A stretch of DNA of 64,000 nucleotides from UBA11591 sp040220895 (GTDB taxonomy: Bacteria; Bacteroidota; Bacteroidia; Flavobacteriales_E; Vicingaceae). Of this stretch, positions 8,366 to 18,030 are shown one piece after another (the first letter of the stretch is position 1; each line of letters opens with the position of its first letter). The notes below the pieces were generated by a model. It did not search any database and was not told where the DNA came from. It saw only the letters and a program-made list of their open reading frames with translations. The DNA lies in NCBI GenBank assembly GCA_040220895.1, contig JAVJVY010000020.1, forward strand, positions 186,001 through 250,000, written 5' to 3'. The translations under genes were made by a program, and so were the position numbers.

Positions 8366-9499
8366 TTGAATCCCTTTAAAATCAGAAGTAAGGACCACGC
8401 CAGTAAAGCGAGAACCGGAACGTTCACCACGGCACACGGAACGATTAATACACCCATATTTATGCCTGTAGGAACAGCCGGCACTGTAAAAGGGATACAC
8501 CAGCGGGAGCTGAAAGAGGACATAAAGGCAGAAATAGTGCTCGGAAATACCTACCATTTATTTCTAAGACCAGGCCTTGAAATTTTAGAAAATGCCGGTG
8601 GATTGCACCGCTTTATCGGATGGGACCGGCCAATGCTTACCGACAGCGGTGGTTATCAAGTTTATTCCCTGTCAGACCGCAGGAAGATTAATGAAGAAGG
8701 GGTTGAATTTGCCTCTCACATTGATGGAAGCAAGCACTTTTTTACGCCAGAATACGCCATTGACGTACAAAGGACCATTGGAGCCGACATCATAATGGCA
8801 TTTGACGAATGTACCCCCTATCCCTGTGAATACGATTATGCCGCTCAATCAATGAATATGACGCATCGCTGGTTAGACAGATGCATTGAACAGTTTAATA
8901 AAAGTGAAGGCAAATATGGTTACGAACAATTTTTTTTTCCTATTGTCCAGGGGAGTACCTTCAAAGATCTTAGAGAAACTTCGGCAGAATTTATTGCTTC
9001 ACGCGACTGTGTGGGTAATGCCATCGGCGGGCTCTCAGTGGGAGAACCGCACAAGGATATGTACCACATGACAGAAGCTGTCTGCAACATACTGCCGGAA
9101 AATAAAGTCCGTTATTTAATGGGCGTTGGAACTCCGGCCAATTTGCTACAGAGCATATCACTTGGCATTGATATGTTTGATTGCGTCATGCCTACAAGAA
9201 ATGGTAGAAACGGAATGTTGTTTACAAAAGATGGGATTTTGAATATGAGGAACGAAAAATGGAAAAATGACCACTCCCCTATTGAAGAAGACGGGGCTTC
9301 GTATGTGGATGAGGCATATTCTAAGGCCTATTTGCGGCACCTTTTGGTTTCGAACGAGATGTTGGGCTCCCAAATTGCTTCACAGCATAACCTGGCCTTC
9401 TATTTGTGGCTAATGAAAAAAGCGGGGCAAATGATCGACGAAGGTTTGTTTTCCTCCTGGAAATCAAAGATGATGTTAACATTGGAAATGCGTTTGTAA
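8366..9499 (+). CDS. tgt: Queuine tRNA-ribosyltransferase (TGT)
   Basis: 377 residues from a TTG codon; no ATG lies in frame upstream before a stop except a rare ATT at 8354. The family core is clear: TAHGTINTPIFMPVG, MLTDSGGYQVYSL with the catalytic region, AIGGLSVGEP, and FDCVMPTRNGRNG. The enzyme swaps guanine 34 for preQ1 in GUN-anticodon tRNAs. The zinc site of most TGTs (CxCxxC before AYLRH) is missing: at that place the sequence reads DGASYVDEAYSKAYLRH, without cysteine. It ends in a TAATG overlap with the next gene. Confidence 0.93.
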   Translation: MNPFKIRSKDHASKARTGTFTTAHGTINTPIFMPVGTAGTVKGIHQRELKEDIKAEIVLGNTYHLFLRPGLEILENAGGLHRFIGWDRPMLTDSGGYQVYSLSDRRKINEEGVEFASHIDGSKHFFTPEYAIDVQRTIGADIIMAFDECTPYPCEYDYAAQSMNMTHRWLDRCIEQFNKSEGKYGYEQFFFPIVQGSTFKDLRETSAEFIASRDCVGNAIGGLSVGEPHKDMYHMTEAVCNILPENKVRYLMGVGTPANLLQSISLGIDMFDCVMPTRNGRNGMLFTKDGILNMRNEKWKNDHSPIEEDGASYVDEAYSKAYLRHLLVSNEMLGSQIASQHNLAFYLWLMKKAGQMIDEGLFSSWKSKMMLTLEMRL

Positions 9500-10578
9500 T
9501 GCTCAAGAAAATTGACCGCTACATTATTAGGAAGTTCTTGGGGACCTTTTTTTTCTCTCTCGGTTTGATTATTGTTATCGTAATTATATTCGACATTACC
9601 GAAAGGCTGGACGATTTCATCGAAAAGAAGGCGCCCATCAGAGAAATTATTTTCTCGTATTACGTGAATTTCATCCCCTATTTTGTCAATCTTTTTAGTG
9701 CTCTCTTTGTGTTTATTTCGGTCATAATTTTCACTGCCAACATGGCCGCGAAAACCGAAATAGTGGCTATTTTATCGGGAGGTGTAAGTTTTTACAGGAT
9801 GTTACTGCCGTATATGTTGTCTGCCGTTATACTGACTGCCTTGAGTTTTTACTTGAACAATTTCGTGATCCCCAAGGCCAATAAAAAGCGGCTGGCCTTT
9901 GAGGAAATGTATGTCAAGAATCCATATCGAAATGTTGCGCAGGACATCCATCGACAAATAGCCCCTGGTGAATTCATTTATTTCGAAAACTTCAATAATC
10001 TCTCGAACGTCGGCTTTAAGTTTTCACTTGAGAAATTCCAGGAAGGCAAACTCACCTACAAATTGATTTCTGACTTCATTCGTTGGGACACAACTACAGG
10101 AAGATGGAATATTCATAATTACCAAGTACGTGAATTCATTGGTGAAACAGAAAAATTAACTACCGGGAGTATAAAAGACACTGCATTCAACTTTTTGCCC
10201 GAGGATTTTGGCAGAAGAAAGGAATCGGTGGAAATGTTTGATTACTACGAATTGAACGCCGCCATTGAAGATGAGCTTTTTAAGGGTTCAGAAAAGGTCG
10301 TTTATTATCAGTTTGAAAAATACAAGCGCCTCGTATTTCCTTTTGCAACCATTATACTAACCCTTATAGGCGTATCCATTGCGAGCAGAAGAGTGCGCGG
10401 TGGAATTGGCATTCACATCATGTTCGGTTTCCTGATCTCCTTCAGCTTTATTGTATTCATGGAGTTTTCCAGGACGTTCGCAGTAAACGGCGGGGCACCG
10501 CCCTTGCTGGCCATTTGGATTCCGAATATCCTCTTTGGCATTCTGGCCATTTTTTTATTGCTTCGTGCCCCTAAATAA
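9499..10578 (+). CDS. LptF/LptG (YjgP/YjgQ) family permease
   Basis: 359 residues from ATG 9499, which overlaps the tgt stop by one base; the frame is open further upstream but inside tgt. Membrane segments lie near residues 15-38, 55-78, and 95-115. A large extracytoplasmic domain of beta character follows, and three more membrane segments fill the last 100 residues. This is the layout of LptF/LptG, which pull lipopolysaccharide from the inner membrane in the Lpt pathway with LptB. Bacteroidota often place this gene after tgt. It cannot be assigned to F or G from sequence alone. Confidence 0.88.
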   Translation: MLKKIDRYIIRKFLGTFFFSLGLIIVIVIIFDITERLDDFIEKKAPIREIIFSYYVNFIPYFVNLFSALFVFISVIIFTANMAAKTEIVAILSGGVSFYRMLLPYMLSAVILTALSFYLNNFVIPKANKKRLAFEEMYVKNPYRNVAQDIHRQIAPGEFIYFENFNNLSNVGFKFSLEKFQEGKLTYKLISDFIRWDTTTGRWNIHNYQVREFIGETEKLTTGSIKDTAFNFLPEDFGRRKESVEMFDYYELNAAIEDELFKGSEKVVYYQFEKYKRLVFPFATIILTLIGVSIASRRVRGGIGIHIMFGFLISFSFIVFMEFSRTFAVNGGAPPLLAIWIPNILFGILAIFLLLRAPK

Positions 10579-10848
10579 TCAGCGCAATTCTGCAGCGATA
10601 TTTTCAGGTCGCATTTCGCCAGCGCCAATTTTCAGCACAAACATGCTTCGGTGCGTTTCCAATTCATTTCCCAGTTCTTTTTGCAGCACCTCCATAATCT
10701 CATTGAATTCGCCGAAGATCTGAGTACTCATGCCATTGGTGATCACCTCTATTTTGTCATGACTTCTCAATCGAAAAATAAAATCAATGATTCGTTGCTT
10801 GTAATCCTCTTTTAAGGGATATAGGCTTATTTCTGCAGATGCTCTCAT
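10579..10848 (-). CDS. YkoF/MTH1187-like thiamine-binding-fold small protein
   Basis: 89 residues. It has a beta-alpha-beta ferredoxin-like pattern: SAEISLYPL, then a helix with YKQRIIDFI, then VITNGMSTQIFGEF. The NGMSTQIFGE motif resembles the YqgV/MTH1187/YkoF group, small proteins that bind thiamine-type ligands or serve as accessory regulators. It is the last gene of a leftward operon, one base after bshA. The exact ligand is unknown, and no thiamine gene is near. Confidence 0.65.
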   Translation of the reverse strand: MRASAEISLYPLKEDYKQRIIDFIFRLRSHDKIEVITNGMSTQIFGEFNEIMEVLQKELGNELETHRSMFVLKIGAGEMRPENIAAELR

Positions 10849-10849
10849 G

Positions 10850-11968
10850 TTATTTAGTCAATCTGTTGTAAAGGTCAAGATAAAGCGGTAAAACTCTTTC
10901 CAGATCAAAATGCCTAGCGCGCTGAAAGGCACCTTTTTTCAACTCCTGGTGCAAGGTATCATCCTTTAATATTTCGAGTGTTTTGGCGGCCATGCCATTC
11001 ACATCACCAACATCAAACATGAAACCGGACTTACCTTCCTCTATAACTTCTGGAATACCTCCGCCGTTTGTAGAAATTACCGGCACACTGCTGGCCATGG
11101 ATTCCAATGCCGCTAAGCCAAAACTTTCGAATTCCGAGGTTAGTAAAAAAACATCTGAAATGGCCAGTAAACTCTCGGTGTTCTTCATTTTACCAATAAA
11201 GTGAATGTCATTACAGGTAGAATTTTGGCGACACATTTCTTCGATCTTATGTCGCTCAGGCCCATCACCTACTAAAAGTAGCTTTGAGGGTATTTTTTTA
11301 TTCACTTGTGAAAATATACTCACCACATCCTCTACCCTTTTGACCTTTCTGAAATTACTCACATGAATAAGGATTTTTTCACCTTTTTTTGAAAAAGATT
11401 CCTTCAATCCTTGCTCTGCAGTTCCATAGTCACCCAAGCAAATGAAATTTGGGATTACCTCAATGTCCTTATTGATCCGGAAGTGTTCATAAGTGTCGCG
11501 CTTCAAACTTTCGGAAACTGCGGTTACTGCGTCACTTTGATTAATGGCAAATGTGATCACGGGTTCAAAACTGCTGTCTTTGCCAACTAATGTAATATCG
11601 GTGCCATGCAATGTAGTGATTACAGGCAGATTAATACCTTCGGACTTAAGAATCTGCTTGGCCATATAAGCTGAAGATGCGTGAGGAATAGCATAATGCA
11701 CGTGCAATAAATCCAACTTCTCAAATTTTGCGACATCAACCATTTTACTCGACAGCACAAATTCATAAGGTTGGTATTCAAAAAGCGGGTAGTCCGACAC
11801 CCGTACTTCATGGAAATGAACATTCGGTTCGAATCGGTCTAGTTTGACGGGTTGTTTATAGGTAATAAAATGCACCTGATGGCCGCGTCTAGCCAGGGCT
11901 TTACCTAGCTCGGTAGCAACGACGCCGCTTCCACCAAATGTGGGATATAGTACGATTCCAATGTTCAT
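10850..11968 (-). CDS. bshA: N-acetyl-alpha-D-glucosaminyl L-malate synthase BshA
   Basis: 372 residues, a GT4-type glycosyltransferase. The N-terminus MNIGIVLYPTFGGSGVVATE is characteristic of BshA, as are LHVHYAIPHASSAYMAKQI and ITTLHGTDITLVGKD. The C-terminal half has the E-x7-E type nucleotide-sugar motif in SEFESFGLAALESMA. BshA couples UDP-GlcNAc with L-malate, the first step of bacillithiol synthesis. bshB and bshC are not in the window. The start overlaps the stop of the upstream GH3/serine hydrolase gene by four bases (ATGA). Confidence 0.92.
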   Translation of the reverse strand: MNIGIVLYPTFGGSGVVATELGKALARRGHQVHFITYKQPVKLDRFEPNVHFHEVRVSDYPLFEYQPYEFVLSSKMVDVAKFEKLDLLHVHYAIPHASSAYMAKQILKSEGINLPVITTLHGTDITLVGKDSSFEPVITFAINQSDAVTAVSESLKRDTYEHFRINKDIEVIPNFICLGDYGTAEQGLKESFSKKGEKILIHVSNFRKVKRVEDVVSIFSQVNKKIPSKLLLVGDGPERHKIEEMCRQNSTCNDIHFIGKMKNTESLLAISDVFLLTSEFESFGLAALESMASSVPVISTNGGGIPEVIEEGKSGFMFDVGDVNGMAAKTLEILKDDTLHQELKKGAFQRARHFDLERVLPLYLDLYNRLTK

Positions 11969-14967
11969 TGTTCTGATAATGAGTCGTTTAGTAGTTTCTT
12001 CCGTTCACTTCTGGCGACCGCATCGTGAATAACTTCCTGAATTCGGGTGCGGATTCCCAGCTTGACCAGCTCCTTATTGTCGGCAGAGGGATTCACCCTA
12101 TTCGATAAAAACACATAGACTATTCCATCTGACGGATCTGCCCATGCATAGGTTCCTGTAAAACCTGAATGACCAAAACTCAATAAGCTGACACAAGTAC
12201 ACGTTGGACCACCATCTTCAAGATCAATCATAGGCTTGTCAAAACCTGCTCCCCTTCTATTATCGTCCTGACAATACTGGCAAGAAGTAAATTCAGTTAT
12301 TACGGTATCATTCAAATATTTTCTACCCCCGTAGGTTCCATTATTCACATACATCTGCATCAATTTGGCCAAGTCATTGGCGTTTGAAAATAATCCGGCA
12401 TGCCCTCCTATTCCTCCTAACATGGCGGCTCCTGGGTCATGCACATAACCGTGAATTAGTTGTTTTCTGAAAATCTGGTCATTTTCAGTTGGGATGATCT
12501 CTGACAGCGGAAATTTATTACGAGGATTAAAGGATGTTCTGTTCATGCCCATGGGCTTATAATAATGCTCATCAAGATAAGCCTCTATAGGTGTATTGGT
12601 GATTTTTTCAGCTATTCGTCTAAGAAAATAATAGCCAATATCGCTGTATTTATATTCTTTTCCGTTGAGCGGAGTCCTGAGAATCTGAGCGTATATAGAG
12701 TCTTCGTAAGATTCATTGATCCACAATTTGTCGGCAACTCTTCTTGAATATAGACGCGAAGAATCAAGGGAATAGACCTCGTATCGGGGACTGCCATTGA
12801 CCAAAGAGTTCTTGTAAAAGGCAATCCACGGGGCCAGACCGGCTTGGTGAGCTAAAATCTCTCTCAAACTCAGATTACCATAGGCCGATGTATCAACCAG
12901 TTCCGGTAGGTAGTCACAAAGTGCAAAATCCAGGTCTATGGCCCCTTTGCCCTCGAGTTCCATAATAACGACCAAGGTAGCAGCAATCTTGGTAACTGAA
13001 GCAAGATCATAGATGTCATGAGTATGCACCACATCATTTGAATCGTAGGAATGAAATCCAAAGGTTTTGTGATAAAATACCTTGCCCTTGACTGCAGCAA
13101 AAACTTGACAACCTGGGTATGCACCGGCATTGAGCCCTTCAATGGCAATGCTGTCAATCAATGACAGCCAGGAAGATTCCATTCCTATTTCTTCTGGCCA
13201 TACATAATTGAACCTGTCTATAGCTTCAAGGTTCTTTCCGCTACCCGCCTGGTAATCTCTGTCTATACTGACCGGCAACCGTCCTTTCAAGCCAATTCCA
13301 CCGAAAATTGCCTGGGCAGAAAGTTCATTTGCCAACTCCGTATTTTGATAAGACTGCAGAATGGCATCAAAGTGATTCAGGTTCGGTATAGATTTCAATA
13401 GGTATGGATTTGCAAACGATACCAATACAACTTTCTTTTTGAGACGCAGGGCACTGAGGAAGTTGGCGGAAGAACCATCCAGGGGTTTTCTGCTATAGGG
13501 GCTCTTATCCGAAGTGTGTATGCTGACTATCACAAGGTCATGTTCGCTCATGTCATCCAGCAATGGTTTGTGAGAAATCTGATCACTATTAAATGGTAGG
13601 AAAAAGCTATCAACCTTCGTGTACATCGAAAGGTAATGATGAAAAGCAGTCTGTCCACCTTCACCGATCGCAAGGCAGGCAATATTCAGCGTATCAAGAT
13701 GATCGATCGGCAAAAGATCATTTTTATTTTCCAGTAGTGTTAAGGCCGATTGAAATAGTTTCCGTTGCAACAATCGGTATTCTATTTTATTCAAGTCTTG
13801 ATAAAGGCCTTCAATGGGAACAGACTGGTAATTTGATAGTCCAACCCATTCTTTAGACCTTAATATTCTGAGGCAATGTGCGGTAATTTCTTCTTCACTT
13901 ATCTCTCCTTCCTTAACAGCACCGACGATCTCATTAACAGCTTTGGGCACGTCTTCAGGGAAAAGAAGCACATCGTTTCCAGCTTTTAGCGCCATCAGAT
14001 CGACTTCGCCCGGTTTGAAACGGGCACTGACACCTTTCATGTTCAGGGCATCGGTAAATATTAAGCCTTCAAAACGCAAGCTATCGCGCAACATTCCTTT
14101 GATCAATTGCTCCGATAAGGTGGTTGGCATGTTGAATTCCCTGACCAAGGCCGGCACATTCAAATGAGCCACCATCATTGAACTCAACCCTTGTCGGATA
14201 AGGGCTTTGAATGGGTACAATTCGATGGAGTCCAGTCGGGCATTGTTGTGATTTATGATTGGTAAAGACTTGTGCGAATCCTTGTCGGTATCGCCGTGAC
14301 CCGGGAAATGCTTGGCATTTGCCATAACACGAGCCGATTGCAATCCGGCCATGTAAGCAAGGCCTTTATTGGCGACATTCTCCCTGCTTTCGCCGAAAGA
14401 TCGGGCATTAATAACAGGATTATTGGCATTTACGTTGACATCAACCACAGGAGCGAAATTTACGTGCACACCCATTCTATTTAATTGCAAACCGATTTGC
14501 CTGCCCATTTCATATATCAATTGATCATTTTGAATGGCGCCCAAGGTCATTTGCCACGGATATTTTACTGTGCTGTCCAGGCGCATCGCTAATCCCCATT
14601 CTGCGTCCATACCTATTAGTAATGGTATTTTTGATTCCGATTGAAGTTCATTGCACATCAGCGCCTGTCTTATTGGTCCGCCCTGAAAGAAAATCAGTCC
14701 CCCAATTCCAAATTTTTTAATCAATTCAGAAAGCTCTGATTCATGTTCTTGTCCTCGATTAGAATATGCTGCAACCATAAAAAGCTGACCTATCTTTTCT
14801 TCCAGACTAAGTGTTAATATCAGGGAATCTGCCCAAGGAGTGGGTATATTAACGAATGGTGGACCGGTTTCCGTTCCGTCGATCTCAAAGGATTCACCGG
14901 TACGAAAACTGACTAGGGTAATCGCTAAAAGCAGTATTATATGTAAGGAATGACGGCGAATAAACAT
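11965..14967 (-). CDS. Fusion of glycoside hydrolase 3 (NagZ-like) and serine beta-lactamase-like domain
   Basis: 1000 residues from ATG 14967, followed at once by a signal peptide (RRHSLHIILLLAITLVS). The GH3 half (about 50-400) contains KHFPGHGDTDKDSH, the NagZ His/Asp signature, and GLIFTDALNMKG with the nucleophile Asp. A GH3 C-domain-like region spans about 400-560. The last part (about 600-990) is a class C beta-lactamase/AmpH-type domain with SVTK (SxxK), YSDIGYYFL, and GHSGFTG. Likely role: trimming of muropeptides or amino sugars at the envelope. The fusion is common in Bacteroidota and often sits upstream of bshA, as here. Confidence 0.88.
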   Translation of the reverse strand: MFIRRHSLHIILLLAITLVSFRTGESFEIDGTETGPPFVNIPTPWADSLILTLSLEEKIGQLFMVAAYSNRGQEHESELSELIKKFGIGGLIFFQGGPIRQALMCNELQSESKIPLLIGMDAEWGLAMRLDSTVKYPWQMTLGAIQNDQLIYEMGRQIGLQLNRMGVHVNFAPVVDVNVNANNPVINARSFGESRENVANKGLAYMAGLQSARVMANAKHFPGHGDTDKDSHKSLPIINHNNARLDSIELYPFKALIRQGLSSMMVAHLNVPALVREFNMPTTLSEQLIKGMLRDSLRFEGLIFTDALNMKGVSARFKPGEVDLMALKAGNDVLLFPEDVPKAVNEIVGAVKEGEISEEEITAHCLRILRSKEWVGLSNYQSVPIEGLYQDLNKIEYRLLQRKLFQSALTLLENKNDLLPIDHLDTLNIACLAIGEGGQTAFHHYLSMYTKVDSFFLPFNSDQISHKPLLDDMSEHDLVIVSIHTSDKSPYSRKPLDGSSANFLSALRLKKKVVLVSFANPYLLKSIPNLNHFDAILQSYQNTELANELSAQAIFGGIGLKGRLPVSIDRDYQAGSGKNLEAIDRFNYVWPEEIGMESSWLSLIDSIAIEGLNAGAYPGCQVFAAVKGKVFYHKTFGFHSYDSNDVVHTHDIYDLASVTKIAATLVVIMELEGKGAIDLDFALCDYLPELVDTSAYGNLSLREILAHQAGLAPWIAFYKNSLVNGSPRYEVYSLDSSRLYSRRVADKLWINESYEDSIYAQILRTPLNGKEYKYSDIGYYFLRRIAEKITNTPIEAYLDEHYYKPMGMNRTSFNPRNKFPLSEIIPTENDQIFRKQLIHGYVHDPGAAMLGGIGGHAGLFSNANDLAKLMQMYVNNGTYGGRKYLNDTVITEFTSCQYCQDDNRRGAGFDKPMIDLEDGGPTCTCVSLLSFGHSGFTGTYAWADPSDGIVYVFLSNRVNPSADNKELVKLGIRTRIQEVIHDAVARSERKKLLNDSLSEQ

Positions 14968-15020
14968 TCCGGTAAATGTACAACTTTCACCCCCCAGCAT
15001 TTTCTTAAAAAACGCGACTT

Positions 15021-15380
15021 TTGAACAAGAAGCTTTTGAAGGAATCAGTCGCGCTCACTACTGCAGAATGCTTAAATTTGAAAAAAAAAACGTTGGAAGC
15101 TCCTAGAATACCATCCATTTTTAAAGTAAGGCAGCCTAAATCTTTTAACTATAAGCCTTTTTATTACGACGCTCAAAAAGAGGAAAGGGAGCAAAGAAAT
15201 CGATGGATCAAGGCTGAGTCTGCTTTGTCTGGCGGAAAAAGAATCGAAGAATTCAGATCCAGATTAAAAGATCGCTGGGAAATTTCAACTTATTCAAGAG
15301 GCAGAAATAATGCCTCCAATTTTCGTTTGATTCTTATCGCAGCTGCCTTAATTCTCATCACCTATTTACTCTTAAACTGA
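15021..15380 (+). CDS. Conserved hypothetical protein with one C-terminal membrane segment
   Basis: 119 residues from a TTG codon; an in-frame stop lies five codons upstream and there is no ATG before it. The body is basic and charged (QKEEREQRNRWIKAE), and the last 18 residues form a membrane anchor (LILIAAALILITYLLL). It should be a tail-anchored cytoplasmic protein. It lies 39 bases before mutL in the same direction, a position where other Bacteroidota also carry a small protein of this type as far as I recall. I do not know its function. Confidence 0.65.
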   Translation: MNKKLLKESVALTTAECLNLKKKTLEAPRIPSIFKVRQPKSFNYKPFYYDAQKEEREQRNRWIKAESALSGGKRIEEFRSRLKDRWEISTYSRGRNNASNFRLILIAAALILITYLLLN

Positions 15381-15419
15381 TAGTGTTGTGATTGCGATTC
15401 CTATAAATCACCCCCTGGC

Positions 15420-17225
15420 TTGAGCATAAAATTGTTGCCCGAATCCGTGGCTAATCAGATTGCAGCGGGAGAGGTCGTGCAAAGGCCGGCGTCCGTTGTT
15501 AAAGAATTGATGGAGAATTCCATAGACTCAGGTGCTTCCAACATTACCTTGGTGGTGAAGGATGCAGGTAAAAGTCTTATACAGGTGATTGACGACGGCC
15601 TTGGAATGAGTGAAATCGACGCCGAATTGAGCCTGAAAAGGCACGCCACATCCAAAATCGCTTCTCTCGACGATCTTTTCCGATTAAAAACAATGGGATT
15701 CAGAGGAGAAGCTTTAGCCTCGATTGTAGCAGTATCGCAATTTGAGATGAAAACCAGGCGCCAAGAAGATGAAGTTGGTTGTGTGGTTGAAGTTGACGGA
15801 AAAGCACTAACAAAGCAGTTCGACCAGCAGGCAAAGCCGGGCACTTCGGTCTCGGTAAAAAATCTTTTCTATAACGTTCCGGCCAGAAGAAACTTCCTGA
15901 AATCAGACAATGTCGAGAACAGGCACATAGCAGAGGCTTTTCAACAAATAGCACTTTGTCATCCGTCGGTAGCCTTCCGTTATTTTATGAATGGGAAAGA
16001 AGTTCACAGACTTTCTTCTTCCAATTTTAAACAGCGAATCGTACAAATGTTCGGAAAGAAATTTGACCAGCGCTTAGTACCCTTGTCTGAAAAGACGGAA
16101 TTAGTGAATATCAGTGGATTTATTGGAAAGCCGGAATTTGCCAATACCAAAAGAAGCGAACAATACTTTATTGTAAATCAGAGATTTATAAAGAGTCCCT
16201 ACTTGCATCATGCGGTTATGCAAGCTTATGAAGAATTGGTCTCTAAAGAAAATACACCCCAATACTTTATCAGACTTGAAGTCGATCCCGATCAAATTGA
16301 TGTAAATGTCCACCCCACAAAAACCGAAATCAAATTTATAGAAGAACGTTCCATTTATGCCATTTTAAGAACGATTGTCAGACAGTCACTAGGTAAATTC
16401 AATATTGCCCCTAGCCTGGATTTTGAACGTGAAAGTGTTTTTGATCAAAGTTTTGATAGTAAAAGGTCCATTACCGTGCCGGTTATAAAAGTAGATCCCA
16501 AATACAATCCGTTTGAAACTAAGTCCCCGGCACAAAACCCTAAAGATCAATTTAGTGAGATCTCTGAGTTACTAGATACAAGCCAAGTCGATCTGACCAT
16601 TGGAAAAGCTGCTGATACTGTGCATCCATCATTGATCAATGAAAGCGATGAAGCTGAAATTGCCGGACGGTCCAAAATCATTCAACTCCATAATAAATTC
16701 ATCCTGACTCATATAAAGTCGGGGTTTATGGTTATAGATCAAAACAGAGCACATCAGAGAATTCTTTATGATCGTCTCCGAAAGAATTCGGGACAGATAA
16801 ACTGTCAACAACTGCTTTTCCCCATTGCATTAGATCTCAATCCTTCGGAAATGATCCTATTGGAGGGTATACGAACAGAAGTCGAAGAACTTGGCTTTAG
16901 CTTTGATGCAATCGGAAAAGATAGCCTGGCGATCAATGGTGTTCCGACGGGTTGCAAAGAGAAAGAAGCCGGGCAGATCATGATGGATCTCATTGAAGAT
17001 GTCAGCGAAAACAGATCCAATGAGCAAAAAGACCTTAAAAATAAATTGGCCCTGAAACTCGCCAAATCCATGGCGGTTAAGGCGGGTGTTAGGCTTGACG
17101 AAAAAGAAATGGAAAGCTTGGTTGACCGCTTGTTCGCCTGTGAAATGCCGTATTCTCTTCCAGGTGAAAAACCAATTATAGTGACCATACCCCTCGAAGA
17201 ACTGAATAATCGATTTAATTACTAA
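15420..17225 (+). CDS. mutL: DNA mismatch repair protein MutL
   Basis: 601 residues from a TTG codon; the N-terminus (MSIKLLPESVANQIAAGEVV) matches the family start exactly, which fixes this choice. The GHKL ATPase motifs are intact: ELMENSIDSGA, DDGLGM, and TMGFRGEALASI. The linker runs over about 335-420. The dimerisation domain carries IDQNRAHQRILYD where endonuclease MutLs have DQHA(x)2E(x)4E, so several metal ligands differ. MutL couples MutS mismatch recognition to strand removal. The stop is one base before the first rhomboid gene. Confidence 0.95.
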   Translation: MSIKLLPESVANQIAAGEVVQRPASVVKELMENSIDSGASNITLVVKDAGKSLIQVIDDGLGMSEIDAELSLKRHATSKIASLDDLFRLKTMGFRGEALASIVAVSQFEMKTRRQEDEVGCVVEVDGKALTKQFDQQAKPGTSVSVKNLFYNVPARRNFLKSDNVENRHIAEAFQQIALCHPSVAFRYFMNGKEVHRLSSSNFKQRIVQMFGKKFDQRLVPLSEKTELVNISGFIGKPEFANTKRSEQYFIVNQRFIKSPYLHHAVMQAYEELVSKENTPQYFIRLEVDPDQIDVNVHPTKTEIKFIEERSIYAILRTIVRQSLGKFNIAPSLDFERESVFDQSFDSKRSITVPVIKVDPKYNPFETKSPAQNPKDQFSEISELLDTSQVDLTIGKAADTVHPSLINESDEAEIAGRSKIIQLHNKFILTHIKSGFMVIDQNRAHQRILYDRLRKNSGQINCQQLLFPIALDLNPSEMILLEGIRTEVEELGFSFDAIGKDSLAINGVPTGCKEKEAGQIMMDLIEDVSENRSNEQKDLKNKLALKLAKSMAVKAGVRLDEKEMESLVDRLFACEMPYSLPGEKPIIVTIPLEELNNRFNY

Positions 17226-17226
17226 C

Positions 17227-18030
17227 ATGTTAACGAATCTTCCACCGGTTGTTAAGAATTTGCTCATTATCAATGTGCTGGCTTTGCTGGCAACATCCGT
17301 TCTTGATGGTTTTGGTATTGATTTGACTGAACTATTTGGTCTGCATCATTGGTCTTCTGATCTATTCAGGCCTCATCAATTCGTGACCTATATGTTCATG
17401 CATGGAGGTATCGCCCACCTGTTTTTTAACATGTTCGCCCTTTGGATGTTTGGTCGGATATTGGAGCAGGTCTGGGGATCACAACGCTTCCTGATATATT
17501 ACATGTTCACCGGTATTGGTGCGGGTTTTTTGCAAATGCTTGTTGTAAGTTTTCAACTCAGCGGTATGGAAAGCGCCATTTCAGAAGTCGCGGCAACAAC
17601 CTCACCAGACGCCTTTGCCAACTTCATTGATAATTACGTGCCCGAGCAATTCAGGGGGGCATTCAATCAACGACTGGCAGCATGGATCGCCTACCCTGAA
17701 TCAATGGACCTTAAGGCCGCCGCTTTGAGTATTTCGAATGAACTTTTAGAATTGCGCCGAAATATAGGAACAGTAGGGGCTTCGGGCTCTGTTTTTGGTA
17801 TTCTTTTAGCTTTTGGTGTGCTTTTTCCAAATACCGAATTGTTCCTTCTTTTTCCTCCCATTCCGATAAAAGCAAAATATTTCGTGTTTGGCTACGGATT
17901 GATCGAATTGTACATGGGCTTCGCCTCCAATCCTTCTGACAATGTGGCGCACTTCGCTCATTTGGGTGGAATGTTGTTCGGCTATATCCTGATAAGATAC
18001 TGGAAAAACAAAACCAATAATTTCTATTGA
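17227..18030 (+). CDS. Rhomboid family intramembrane serine protease (1)
   Basis: 267 residues. It has about six membrane segments, the conserved HGGIAHLFFNMFALWMFG loop, and the catalytic pair: serine 186 in GASGSVFG and histidine 245 in AHFAHLGG. A loop of about 60 residues (about 110-175) between segments is longer than in E. coli GlpG. It cleaves membrane proteins within the bilayer; the substrate is unknown. It starts one base after mutL and its end overlaps the second rhomboid gene by four bases. Confidence 0.92.
   Translation: MLTNLPPVVKNLLIINVLALLATSVLDGFGIDLTELFGLHHWSSDLFRPHQFVTYMFMHGGIAHLFFNMFALWMFGRILEQVWGSQRFLIYYMFTGIGAGFLQMLVVSFQLSGMESAISEVAATTSPDAFANFIDNYVPEQFRGAFNQRLAAWIAYPESMDLKAAALSISNELLELRRNIGTVGASGSVFGILLAFGVLFPNTELFLLFPPIPIKAKYFVFGYGLIELYMGFASNPSDNVAHFAHLGGMLFGYILIRYWKNKTNNFY

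Noticed and set aside
8303..8557. 85-codon N-terminal extension of the glycosyltransferase frame
   Set aside because: It runs antisense into tgt, passes the promoter-like box at 8317-8324, and has no domain likeness; ATG 8302 starts a membrane segment.
15455..15844. 129-codon minus-strand frame within mutL
   Set aside because: A shadow of mutL with no protein likeness.
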